Assembly: GCA_947345935.1 (NCBI GenBank)
Contig: CAMZZN010000010.1
Span: 1-57,082, forward strand
From: an uncultured Ruminococcus sp.
GTDB lineage: Bacteria > Bacillota > Clostridia > Oscillospirales > Ruminococcaceae
Length of the DNA stretch: 57,082 bases
Direction of reading: 5' to 3'
The position numbers and the translations under genes were made by a program. Below the pieces are notes generated by a model. The model saw only the letters and a program-made list of their open reading frames with translations, was not told the origin of the DNA and made no database searches. Positions 51,001-57,082 of the stretch are shown piece after piece (positions within the stretch are counted from its first letter, which is position 1; each line of letters begins with the position of its first letter).

Positions 51001-52661
51001 ATGCCGTTACCGCAGTTATCGCCGGAACGGTCATAGAAGAACAGAAGCAGGCAGAACTTGCACAGCAGGAAGCTCTGAGAGCCGCCTACGAATCGGCAAA
51101 TATCGCTAATTCTGCAAAAACCGATTTCCTTGCCAATATGAGCCATGACATCCGCACGCCTATGAACGCCATTATCGGTCTGACAGCTATTGCCGGCACT
51201 CACATTGACGACAGAGAGCGACTGGTTGACTGTCTTTCCAAGATAACGATATCCTCAAAGCATCTGCTGGGAATAATTAACGAGGTACTTGATATGTCAA
51301 AGATAGAGTCCGGAAAGATGGAACTTCAGGACGATGAATTCAGTCTTCCCGAACTTATCGACAATCTTCTTACAATGTCAAAACCGGAAGTCTCGGCTAA
51401 AAAACACGAACTGAATGTTTCTGTTATAAGTATAGAACACGAGCACGTTATCGGTGACAGCCAGCGCATACAGCAGGTGTTCATGAATCTTATGAGCAAC
51501 GCTATCAAGTATACTCCGTCAGGCGGAAAGATAAATCTGTATATCACGGAAAAAACCACCAACAAACCGAAAGTCGGCTGCTATGAATTCATCTTTGAAG
51601 ATAACGGAATAGGTATGAGCCAGGAATACCTCGAGCATATTTTCGAACCATTTACACGCAACAGGAATGACGCCCGTGTTGAGAAAATTCAGGGAACAGG
51701 TCTTGGAATGCCGATAACAAGAAATATCATACAAATGATGAATGGTACTATCAACGTAGAAAGCGAACTTGACGCCGGAACAAGGATCACTGTAAACATC
51801 TTCCTCAAACTGAGAACGGAGGATGAAAAAACATCCTTTGAAAAATTTATTGACCTTCCCGTTCTTGTTGCAGATGACGATGAAAATTGCTGTATATATA
51901 CCTGCGAAATACTTGAAGAGATCGGTATGAAGGGAGAATGGGTGCTCACCGGACAGGACGCTGTGAAAAAAACTGTGGAACATCATGAAAACGGCAGCGA
52001 TTTCTTTGCAGTTATCCTTGACTGGAAAATGCCCGGAATGGACGGGATAGAAACCACCAGGAAAATACGCCGGCTGGTCGGCAGAGACGTGCCTATAATT
52101 ATCATCTCCGCCTATGACTGGTCTGATATTGAACTTGAAGCCAGGGCGGCAGGAGCGGACGCTTTCATATCAAAGCCTCTGTTCAAGTCAAGAATGATAC
52201 ATCTGTTCCATGAACTTGCAGGCGAAAATGAAAATGAAAAAAGCTCTTCCGATCTCGAGATCTTCTCTAATGAAGATTTCAGCGGCAGACGTGCTCTTTT
52301 AGTCGAAGATAATTTCCTGAATGCCGAAATAGCCGGAGAGATCCTTGAAATGACCGGGCTTGCGGTTGAATACGCAAAAGACGGTAAGGAAGCCGTCGAT
52401 ATCATGAGCAATGTGGAAGAAAACTATTTCAGCGTTATCTTCATGGACATTCAGATGCCTGTTATGAACGGATATGAAGCGGCAAGAGCTATCAGAACGC
52501 TGCCGGGCAATTATGTAAAATCCGTGCCGATCATCGCAATGACGGCAAACGCATTTGCAGAGGATGTAGCCGCCGCTAAAAACGCAGGTATGAATGAACA
52601 TATCGCAAAGCCTCTCGACCTCGATCAGCTCCTTAAAGCGCTGAAAAAATGGATAAAGTAA
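48042..52661 (+). CDS. Soluble multi-PAS hybrid histidine kinase/response regulator
   Basis: 1539 residues from the ATG at 48042 (GGAG 12 nt upstream, rather far). N-terminal GAF (residues 25-180, GVLAGFIGVDNAPED), then about six PAS-like segments (one canonical PAS-PAC with YRVPHKDGSIKWVIERG), a coiled linker, HisKA with FLANMSHDIRTPMNAIIG, HATPase with NAIKYTPSGG and GTGLGMPITRN, receiver 1 (VLVADDDE; Asp in ILDWKMPGMDG) and receiver 2 (LLVEDN; Asp in FMDIQMPVMNG). No membrane segment and no HPt. It stands alone without a DNA-binding partner. Several PAS units look like repeated copies (ILAYTLPEREILILNHEAKK and GVFAYTLPDHKLLAINDAAK). Confidence 0.93.
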   Translation: MNINQNDYSNQDVPMLLKELEASKMIHEQIAILNSAADLNAAIEEVLVCVGRYMNAERAYIFEESGGLYSNTAEWCAPGVRPEKDTLQNIPQEDITWISPLSTGNCVIISDIENIRSSDPFMYDLLSRQSIKSVIEAPVTINGVLAGFIGVDNAPEDITRLIADSLTLLGSFIGIAMYNRSEHEKVLRSHAGMKDSRDMQKEIISSINCGVFAYTLPDHKLLAINDAAKDIIGCSDSENALEALVTFLRKKIIPEDREHVISAKNGLQTVGDTVQSAYKAKVNGKIISVESTIKLLQFANGQKYILCSLFDVTAQKHLTNSLAMEKKTYRDALVSNSEFNFFFDVTEGLIHDEFVTAHGVNIVRELNCTVPVGFDELLRKYTDVYQPEFADESMKKNFTCKGLLENFENGITNSVTEFYSPQSDIHIRILCLTYLDDETGHIYASVVASDISDIRKKERSQKEALQEANKKLASVNSEINIRINTILNGISGGLKIINADDDSNYSYAYISEGTAELQGYTADEFMNNFAHAITGNIYADDGESTLAEVKRQIGENGAYAVKYRVPHKDGSIKWVIERGKLIIDETNDKKFYYAMMQDVTELEDRNSRLNTALSIQSKMAESLGSGILAYTLPEREILILNHEAKKLFTSIGTDTSAAAKPEENGLDIMSKIDPDDIPEIRDAVKSLRETGDQVEYIFHSLSQNGRLTFKTTTKLLSLSDGKQLILSSITDITQQELMEKRLEEERRQYRNALAYSSEAIFTIDLTDGWLYNHVFFSDNTNITKKIGVNIPARYEDLMRKWFNEDRIVSGCTFLNTLRSRENMITAYENGKTIFEIEYHVPSSGKYYRVLTLLFKIYSHIHVSFAIYDVTSSRQEKKEYQAIIESLGKIYSELYLLSLKNFEYIAFKQYDDMALKITERDTYQTFSEIYVNNFVEPEDRERLENFFDIGNISRCLKNKDYCTIEFRRKKFGWCSITVVVSERDENGNAVTAVIAGTVIEEQKQAELAQQEALRAAYESANIANSAKTDFLANMSHDIRTPMNAIIGLTAIAGTHIDDRERLVDCLSKITISSKHLLGIINEVLDMSKIESGKMELQDDEFSLPELIDNLLTMSKPEVSAKKHELNVSVISIEHEHVIGDSQRIQQVFMNLMSNAIKYTPSGGKINLYITEKTTNKPKVGCYEFIFEDNGIGMSQEYLEHIFEPFTRNRNDARVEKIQGTGLGMPITRNIIQMMNGTINVESELDAGTRITVNIFLKLRTEDEKTSFEKFIDLPVLVADDDENCCIYTCEILEEIGMKGEWVLTGQDAVKKTVEHHENGSDFFAVILDWKMPGMDGIETTRKIRRLVGRDVPIIIISAYDWSDIELEARAAGADAFISKPLFKSRMIHLFHELAGENENEKSSSDLEIFSNEDFSGRRALLVEDNFLNAEIAGEILEMTGLAVEYAKDGKEAVDIMSNVEENYFSVIFMDIQMPVMNGYEAARAIRTLPGNYVKSVPIIAMTANAFAEDVAAAKNAGMNEHIAKPLDLDQLLKALKKWIK

Positions 52662-52671
52662 ATATTATACG

Positions 52672-52714
52672 ATACCGTACAAAGCGTTTTCAATGCTCTG
52701 TACGGTATTTTTCG
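52672..52714 (+). terminator. Terminator of hybrid kinase
   Basis: ATACCGTACA/TGTACGGTAT (52672-52681/52699-52708) followed by a T-run. Confidence 0.85.
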
Positions 52715-52756
52715 TAATCTTTTTTAGTTTTTTATTGCTCCTCAAACTGTTATCAC

Positions 52757-52785
52757 TTGACAATCAAGAAAAAACGTGGTACAAT
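52757..52785 (+). promoter_or_regulatory. Promoter of zur-znuACB
   Basis: Perfect TTGACA (52757-52762), 17 bp, TACAAT (52780-52785); transcription would start near 52792. Confidence 0.85.
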
Positions 52786-52792
52786 ATGAAAA

Positions 52793-52807
52793 TGAAAATC
52801 AATTTCA
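52793..52807 (+). promoter_or_regulatory. Fur/Zur-box-like operator
   Basis: TGAAAAT-C-AATTTCA, a 7-1-7 inverted repeat (6 of 7 pairs) covering the expected +1, close to the Fur-family consensus TGATAAT-N-ATTATCA. Position fits autorepression of the zinc operon by Zur when zinc is plentiful. Confidence 0.6.
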
Positions 52808-52822
52808 AATTTGGAGAAAAAT

Positions 52823-53242
52823 ATGAAAAACGATTCGGGATATAATACAAAACAAAAAGAAAAACTTCTGTCCTACCTGATCACAAATAAGGACGAGCAT
52901 ACCAGCGTTAACGGAATAAGCGCATATCTGGCTGCCGAAGGAACTCCGGTAGGAACGGCAACTATTTACCGCCAGCTTGACCGGCTGGTGGAACAGGGGC
53001 TTGTCCGCCGGTATACTATTGACGGCAAAACAGGCGCCTGCTATCAGTATGTTGACAGCGACAGAGGATGTCATCAGCATTTTCATCTTAAATGCAAGAG
53101 CTGCGGTAAACTGATCCACACTGACTGCGAACGGCTTTCAGATGTAAGCAGTCATATTCTGGAACATCACGGATTTTACGTGGATACTTCAATGACAGTA
53201 TTCTACGGTGTGTGTGCCGACTGTCGGGGGAATGCCAAATGA
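52823..53242 (+). CDS. zur: Fur-family zinc uptake regulator (Zur-like)
   Basis: 139 residues, ATG at 52823 (GGAGA upstream). Winged helix with TPVGTATIYRQLDRLVEQGLV, metal-site HQHFHLKCKSCGKLIHTDC and the structural CxxC pair completed by CADC. Co-transcribed with znuA, C and B, so Zur is the best family call over Fur or PerR. Stop overlaps the znuA start (ATGA). Confidence 0.88.
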   Translation: MKNDSGYNTKQKEKLLSYLITNKDEHTSVNGISAYLAAEGTPVGTATIYRQLDRLVEQGLVRRYTIDGKTGACYQYVDSDRGCHQHFHLKCKSCGKLIHTDCERLSDVSSHILEHHGFYVDTSMTVFYGVCADCRGNAK

Positions 53243-54231
53243 AACGTACAATCTGCTTTATTGTGATGACCACTGCACTGATTACCGGACTTCTTTCCGG
53301 CTGCACTTCTGAAAAGAAAAAAAATAACGGAAAGATTTCCGTTGTCACCACCTGTTTTCCGCCGTATGATTTCGCAAGAGCAGTGGCAGGAGATACAGCC
53401 GATATCACTATGCTTCTCAGCACCGGTTCCGAGGCTCACTCATATGAACCTACTCCAATGGATATAGCAGAGATTCAGAACTGCGACGTTTTTATCTGTA
53501 TAGGCGGCGAGGACGAAGTCTGGGTAGACAGTGTTCTTGAAGCTGTTGACAATGATTCAATGACTGTAATACGTCTAATACGTCTTGACGACGTAGAGCT
53601 TCTTGAAGAAGAAGCAGTTGCCGGAGCTTCACCCGACGGTCACGATCATCATCACCACCACAGTGAAGACGATCATGAACACGGCGGAGAGATAAACGAG
53701 AAGAACGCCGACGGTCATATCTGGACATCTCCCGAAAACGCCATACGATGCGTTCAGGCTATCGAGAACGTTTTCTGTGAAAAATATAGTGACAATTCTG
53801 AATTCTACCGCAGCAACGGTGAAGAATACATCAAGCGTCTGGAGCAGCTTGACAGCGATTTTAACAAAATAACGGAAAATGCCGGTGAAAAAGTAATCAT
53901 TGTCGGAGACAGATTTCCTTTCCGCTATCTTGCACATGAATATGATCTTGAATATTTTGCGGCATTCAGCGGATGCAGCTCCGAATCTGAACCGTCAGTA
54001 TATACTATGGCGTTCCTTATTGACGAAATACTTGAACATAACGCCGATACGGTATTTTATCTTGAATTTTCAACCAGAAAACTTGCGGAAAAACTATGCA
54101 GCGCAACGGGCGCAAAAATGCTTCCGCTTAATTCCTGTCACAACGTTTCAAAAGAGGATTTCAGCAGCGGCGTGACCTATATTGATCTTATGTACGAAAA
54201 TCTGGAAAATCTGAAGGAGGCTCTTTCGTGA
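53239..54231 (+). CDS. znuA: Zinc ABC transporter substrate-binding lipoprotein
   Basis: 330 residues from the ATG at 53239. Lipobox LLSGC, cluster A-1 fold: VVTTCFPPYDFARAVAGD, SEAHSYEPTPMD (metal His), and a His/Asp-rich loop GHDHHHHHSEDDHEHGG near residues 134-150 typical of zinc-specific binding proteins, then DGHIWTSPENA. Captures Zn(II) outside and delivers it to ZnuB. Overlaps zur and znuC by 4 bp each. Confidence 0.93.
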   Translation: MKRTICFIVMTTALITGLLSGCTSEKKKNNGKISVVTTCFPPYDFARAVAGDTADITMLLSTGSEAHSYEPTPMDIAEIQNCDVFICIGGEDEVWVDSVLEAVDNDSMTVIRLIRLDDVELLEEEAVAGASPDGHDHHHHHSEDDHEHGGEINEKNADGHIWTSPENAIRCVQAIENVFCEKYSDNSEFYRSNGEEYIKRLEQLDSDFNKITENAGEKVIIVGDRFPFRYLAHEYDLEYFAAFSGCSSESEPSVYTMAFLIDEILEHNADTVFYLEFSTRKLAEKLCSATGAKMLPLNSCHNVSKEDFSSGVTYIDLMYENLENLKEALS

Positions 54232-54932
54232 AAAAAATACTTGAATGCAACAGACTGACCGTCAGCTATGATGGCTCAGATGTGCTCAGCGGACTGAGCT
54301 TTGCCATCAACGAAGGAGACTACCTATGCATACTCGGCGAAAACGGTTCAGGCAAAAGTACGCTTGTGAAATGTCTGCTTGGAATAAAAGCTCCTGACAG
54401 CGGCAAAATAATTCTGGGAGCCGGACTTAAAACATCGGATATAGGCTACCTTCCGCAGCATACAAATCTGGCGGCAGGATTTCCGGCAACAGTTGGAGAA
54501 GTAGTGATTTCCGGATGCCTTGGAAGAAGAGGACTGCGCCCATTTTATTCTTCAAAAGAAAAAGAAACAGCCCGTAATGCCATGAAACGTCTCGGCGTAG
54601 CAGAACTTGCAGACCGGAGCTGCCGTGAACTTTCAGGAGGTCAGCAGCAGCGAATGTTCCTGGCAAGAGCAATGTGTGCCGCAAAAAAGCTTCTGCTGCT
54701 GGACGAGCCCGTTACCGGACTTGACCCTACTGCCACATCGGAAATGTATCAGCTTATCGGCGATCTTAACAAAAACGACGGCATGACCATTATCATGGTA
54801 TCTCATGATGTAGTAAGATCGCTGGAGTGCGCTAACAGAATCCTCTGCCTTTGCAGCAGAGATCACAGCTTTTTCGGTACTCCGGAAGAATATGCAAATT
54901 CGCATATAAGCAGCAGATTTTTAGGAGATTAA
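54228..54932 (+). CDS. znuC: Zinc ABC transporter ATP-binding protein
   Basis: 234 residues, GTG start with AAGGAGG upstream. Walker A GENGSGKST, signature LSGGQQQRMFLARAM, Walker B LLLDEPVTGLDP, switch His in VSHDV. Metal-type (MntB/ZnuC) ABC ATPase. Confidence 0.94.
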   Translation: MKKILECNRLTVSYDGSDVLSGLSFAINEGDYLCILGENGSGKSTLVKCLLGIKAPDSGKIILGAGLKTSDIGYLPQHTNLAAGFPATVGEVVISGCLGRRGLRPFYSSKEKETARNAMKRLGVAELADRSCRELSGGQQQRMFLARAMCAAKKLLLLDEPVTGLDPTATSEMYQLIGDLNKNDGMTIIMVSHDVVRSLECANRILCLCSRDHSFFGTPEEYANSHISSRFLGD

Positions 54933-54935
54933 AAC

Positions 54936-55769
54936 ATGACGGAAAATATCAGATTAATGTTTACACCAGAATTTTTCAGGGCAATACTCCTTCCGGCTCT
55001 TATCGGAGGACTGGCAGTGACTATATGTTCATCGCTGCTGGGCGTCACTCTTGTTCTGAAAAGATATTCAATGATCGGGGACGGACTGTCTCACATAGGC
55101 TACGGCGCTCTTTCAGTAGCCGCCGTAATGAATCTTGCACCGCTGAAAGTTGCGCTGCCGGTTGTAATCATCGCAGCGTTTATACTGCTCCGGCTCAGTG
55201 AAAGCAGCAAGATCAGCGGAGATTCCGCAATCGCACTGTTTTCGACAACTGCGCTGTCAATAGGTATCCTTGTATCCTCAAAAGCAGGCATAACAAACGA
55301 TGTAAGCCATTATATGTTCGGCAGCATTCTCGCTATGAACAAAAGCGACGTTATCCTCAGCGTAATCCTTTCCGCTATAGTTATAACTGCTTTTATCTTT
55401 CTGTATAACAGAATATTCTCCGTGACCTTTGACGAAAGCTTTGCACGTGCTACCGGCGTAAACGCAGGAATATACAACATGATATTCGCCGTTCTCACCG
55501 CCGTGACCGTAGTTCTGGGCATGATGATGATGGGAGCGCTGCTTATTTCAAGCCTTATAGTTATTCCCACCCTGACGGCAATGCGTATATGCCGCAGCTT
55601 CCGTGGTGTAGTACTTACGGCGGGAACTGTCTCTGTCGCCAGCTTTCTTATAGGAATGTTCATGTCTTTGCTGCTCAATACGGCTCCCGGCGCAAGCATA
55701 GTAATTGTAAATGTGTTATTTTTCCTGTTTTTCAGCCTTCTGGGGACAGTCTGCCGGAAAAGATCCTGA
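54936..55769 (+). CDS. znuB: Zinc ABC transporter permease
   Basis: 277 residues, about eight hydrophobic helices, ABC-3 family: SMIGDGLSHIGYGALSVA near residue 50 and VLGMMMMGALLISSLIVIP near 190. Forms the membrane channel with ZnuC. Last gene of the operon. Its 3' end overlaps a small antisense ORF. Confidence 0.93.
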   Translation: MTENIRLMFTPEFFRAILLPALIGGLAVTICSSLLGVTLVLKRYSMIGDGLSHIGYGALSVAAVMNLAPLKVALPVVIIAAFILLRLSESSKISGDSAIALFSTTALSIGILVSSKAGITNDVSHYMFGSILAMNKSDVILSVILSAIVITAFIFLYNRIFSVTFDESFARATGVNAGIYNMIFAVLTAVTVVLGMMMMGALLISSLIVIPTLTAMRICRSFRGVVLTAGTVSVASFLIGMFMSLLLNTAPGASIVIVNVLFFLFFSLLGTVCRKRS

Positions 55770-55848
55770 CGTCATCCGTTTCGTTTTCCGGTATGCTCAC
55801 CGGAACAGGCTCTGCAGGAACATAAATCTTTGTATCGTCACTGCACAT
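55732..55848 (-). CDS. Possible 38-residue small protein antisense to znuB end
   Basis: ATG at 55848 preceded by AAAGGGGAT about 9 nt upstream; product begins MCSDDTKIYVPAEPVPV, acidic and Pro-rich, ends LSPEG. Its last third lies antisense to the end of znuB. The rest of the 55770-56040 intergenic stretch holds no other ORF and no terminator for znuB that I can see. Evidence is only the ribosome site and plausible composition. Confidence 0.35.
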   Translation of the reverse strand: MCSDDTKIYVPAEPVPVSIPENETDDVRIFSGRLSPEG

Positions 55849-56040
55849 TGCAAGATCCCCTTTCTTTAAAATGTAATGCTGTAAAATCACTGTTATGTGA
55901 ACACGGTTTATTATCTCCGATTATTATAAAATTATTCATAGAATACCTTGTGCTAATAGCTAATTAACGATAATAAAAAAGCCTATTTTATGCAATCTGC
56001 TGAATTTGCCATAAATATCGAAAAATATGTCAGATGCATA

Positions 56041-56069
56041 TTGACATTGTGAAAGTTTTGTGATAAAAT
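56041..56069 (+). promoter_or_regulatory. Promoter of zinc-ribbon membrane protein
   Basis: Perfect TTGACA (56041-56046), 17 bp, TAAAAT (56064-56069), 34 bp before the ATG. Confidence 0.85.
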
Positions 56070-56102
56070 AATCACGAAATAAAAATATGGAGGTCAATTA
56101 TT

Positions 56103-56834
56103 ATGGCATTTTGCAAACACTGTGGAACAGAGTATCCCGACGGAGGTTCGTGCCCGAATCCCGCTTGTCCCGGAGCACAGCAGGCACCTGAACAGTCAGG
56201 CAATCCTCTTGACGGCGGATTCAACGACGCTATGGAGCACGTAAAGAAAAACATGAGCGTTATTATCGGAGCGGTTATTGCTGTAATTGTTCTGGTTATT
56301 GTTATTGTTTTCCTGGGCGGTCATATGGGCGCAAAGGGTGCGGCTAATAAGTATGCTAAGAATCTTTTCAAGAAGAACGGTTTTAAGTCTGTAACAAAAG
56401 TAACAATGCTTGACGATGCATACAAAGAATACAAAAGCGATGATGATTTTGACGAAGATAAAGATGCGTATAAGGATGGAATCGAAGCATTAAAAGATAA
56501 CGATTGTAAATTCAAAGTTAAATCGGTAAAGAAATCTGGAAAACTTAAAAACAAAGAACTTAAAGAAGCTAAAAATATTTTTAAATCACAGGCTAAGTCT
56601 TATGACGTTGATGATGATATCACAGTAAAAAAAGGTTACGAGTATAAAGTTAAGGTAAAAATAAACGTTGATGGTGATAAATCAACAGAAACATTTAAAA
56701 TCTGGGTTGTCAAAGTAAAGGGAAATGGTTGGAAAGTTATTGATAAAAGCGGTATGAGCAGTGCTATTGCAATGCTTGGCGGTCTCAGTAATTTAGATAT
56801 GGACGATTTTGATTTAGACGATTTTGATTTCTGA
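56103..56834 (+). CDS. Zinc-ribbon single-pass membrane protein
   Basis: 243 residues, ATG with GGAGGT upstream. N-terminal zinc ribbon with four Cys (FCKHCGTEYPDGGSCPNPAC), a membrane helix (IIGAVIAVIVLVIVIVFLGG), then an outer domain of about 160 residues rich in Lys and Asp with a repeated VKVK pattern (GYEYKVKVKINVDGD), and an acidic tail DDFDLDDFDF. Layout like clostridial DUF4878/zinc-ribbon proteins; function unknown. Stands alone beside the zinc operon, but the ribbon alone does not prove a zinc-homeostasis role. Confidence 0.85.
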   Translation: MAFCKHCGTEYPDGGSCPNPACPGAQQAPEQSGNPLDGGFNDAMEHVKKNMSVIIGAVIAVIVLVIVIVFLGGHMGAKGAANKYAKNLFKKNGFKSVTKVTMLDDAYKEYKSDDDFDEDKDAYKDGIEALKDNDCKFKVKSVKKSGKLKNKELKEAKNIFKSQAKSYDVDDDITVKKGYEYKVKVKINVDGDKSTETFKIWVVKVKGNGWKVIDKSGMSSAIAMLGGLSNLDMDDFDLDDFDF

Positions 56835-56847
56835 TTATAACAAATTT

Positions 56848-56877
56848 ATCCGGAGTGTAAAAACTCCGGATTTTTTT
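56848..56877 (+). terminator. Terminator of zinc-ribbon gene
   Basis: ATCCGGAGT-GTAAAA-ACTCCGGAT followed by TTTTTTT. Confidence 0.92.
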
Positions 56878-56973
56878 CACGACAACATCATTTACTTTTT
56901 ATTATGTGTATTAAGGGTGTGTTATCACCCTGACTTCTTGTTAAAGTAAATACTTTCTGTTTGGTGATCACTT

Positions 56974-57015
56974 TAATTCTTAAAAATCCCCAGAAATGGG
57001 GATTTTTAAGAATTA
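56974..57015. repeat. Perfect 18-bp inverted repeat
   Basis: Arms 56974-56991 and 56998-57015 (each begins or ends with TAATTCTTAAAAATCCCC) around AGAAAT. Not followed by a T-run and 97 bp past the true terminator, so more like a mobile hairpin or REP/MITE-type element than a terminator. Confidence 0.7.
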
Positions 57016-57026
57016 ATAATGGGTTT

Positions 57027-57082
57027 CCAAAGGGTGACTCCCCACGGTGTGGGGAGATGTCACGAAGTGACAGAGGGGACGG
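57027..57082. repeat. Dispersed double-hairpin repeat, cut by window edge
   Basis: CCAAAGGGTGA then CTCCCCAC-GGT-GTGGGGAG (57038-57056) and TGTCAC-GAA-GTGACA (57058-57072), running off the window. The same kind of GC-rich double hairpin occurs at 23925-23958. Confidence 0.55.

Overview
This 57 kb window looks like chromosomal DNA of a low-to-moderate G+C, endospore-lineage Firmicute of the Clostridia, most like a fibre-degrading gut or rumen Ruminococcus or other Oscillospiraceae. Supporting features are a dockerin-bearing polysaccharide esterase (a cellulosome-type part), sporulation-associated genes (SpoIIP, a GerW/YtfJ protein, a DacF-like D,D-carboxypeptidase), the Firmicute scpA-scpB cluster, and near-consensus sigma-A promoters with 17 bp spacers. 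No plasmid, phage structural or CRISPR genes were seen. The genus is an inference.

Left edge (1-6.3 kb) is accessory DNA. Two tandem copies of a two-gene cassette (small exported protein, then lipoprotein) share an unusual promoter with two identical 10-bp direct repeats two helical turns apart. A Mn-catalase/short-chain-dehydrogenase pair follows, then decayed tyrosine-recombinase fragments, a nested palindrome and a tRNA-Arg(CCG).

6.3-24 kb is mostly housekeeping. A DIP1984-family gene is followed by a roughly 160-180 nt intergenic block containing an exact tRNA T-arm and ending in a bidirectional terminator. Then come the division/cell-wall run ftsE-ftsX-M23 peptidase-S41 protease behind a CdaR/PucR-type regulator, a divergent D-Ala-D-Ala ligase homologue with DUF1934 and argS, an EAL phosphodiesterase, tmk-cls, a permuted NlpC/P60-like protein, spoIIP and a polysaccharide deacetylase.

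24-34.4 kb holds metA (with the residue expected for acetyl-CoA use) and the leftward operon M50 protease-scpA-scpB-DUF2953-gerW-dacF-rluB. It is followed by rpmB and a 1030-residue enzyme with two SGNH esterase domains around a dockerin.

34.4-43.1 kb is signalling and candidate-new biology. A multi-helix RNA-like leader precedes a small XRE regulator and a tandem pair of RadC-family proteins, one with a broken and one with an intact JAMM motif. Next is a two-component system operon with two paralogous exported proteins, then a zinc-ribbon/PASTA pseudokinase that has lost every catalytic residue.

43.1-57.1 kb contains glycogen synthase with a HAD phosphatase, aroC-aroF, a 1539-residue soluble hybrid histidine kinase, and a zur-znuA-znuC-znuB zinc-uptake operon with a Fur-box-like operator. 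It ends with a zinc-ribbon membrane protein and strong hairpin repeats. The best candidates for undescribed systems are the DIP1984/tRNA-like RNA locus, the leader-RNA/XRE/RadC-pair locus and the duplicated exported-protein/lipoprotein cassette.
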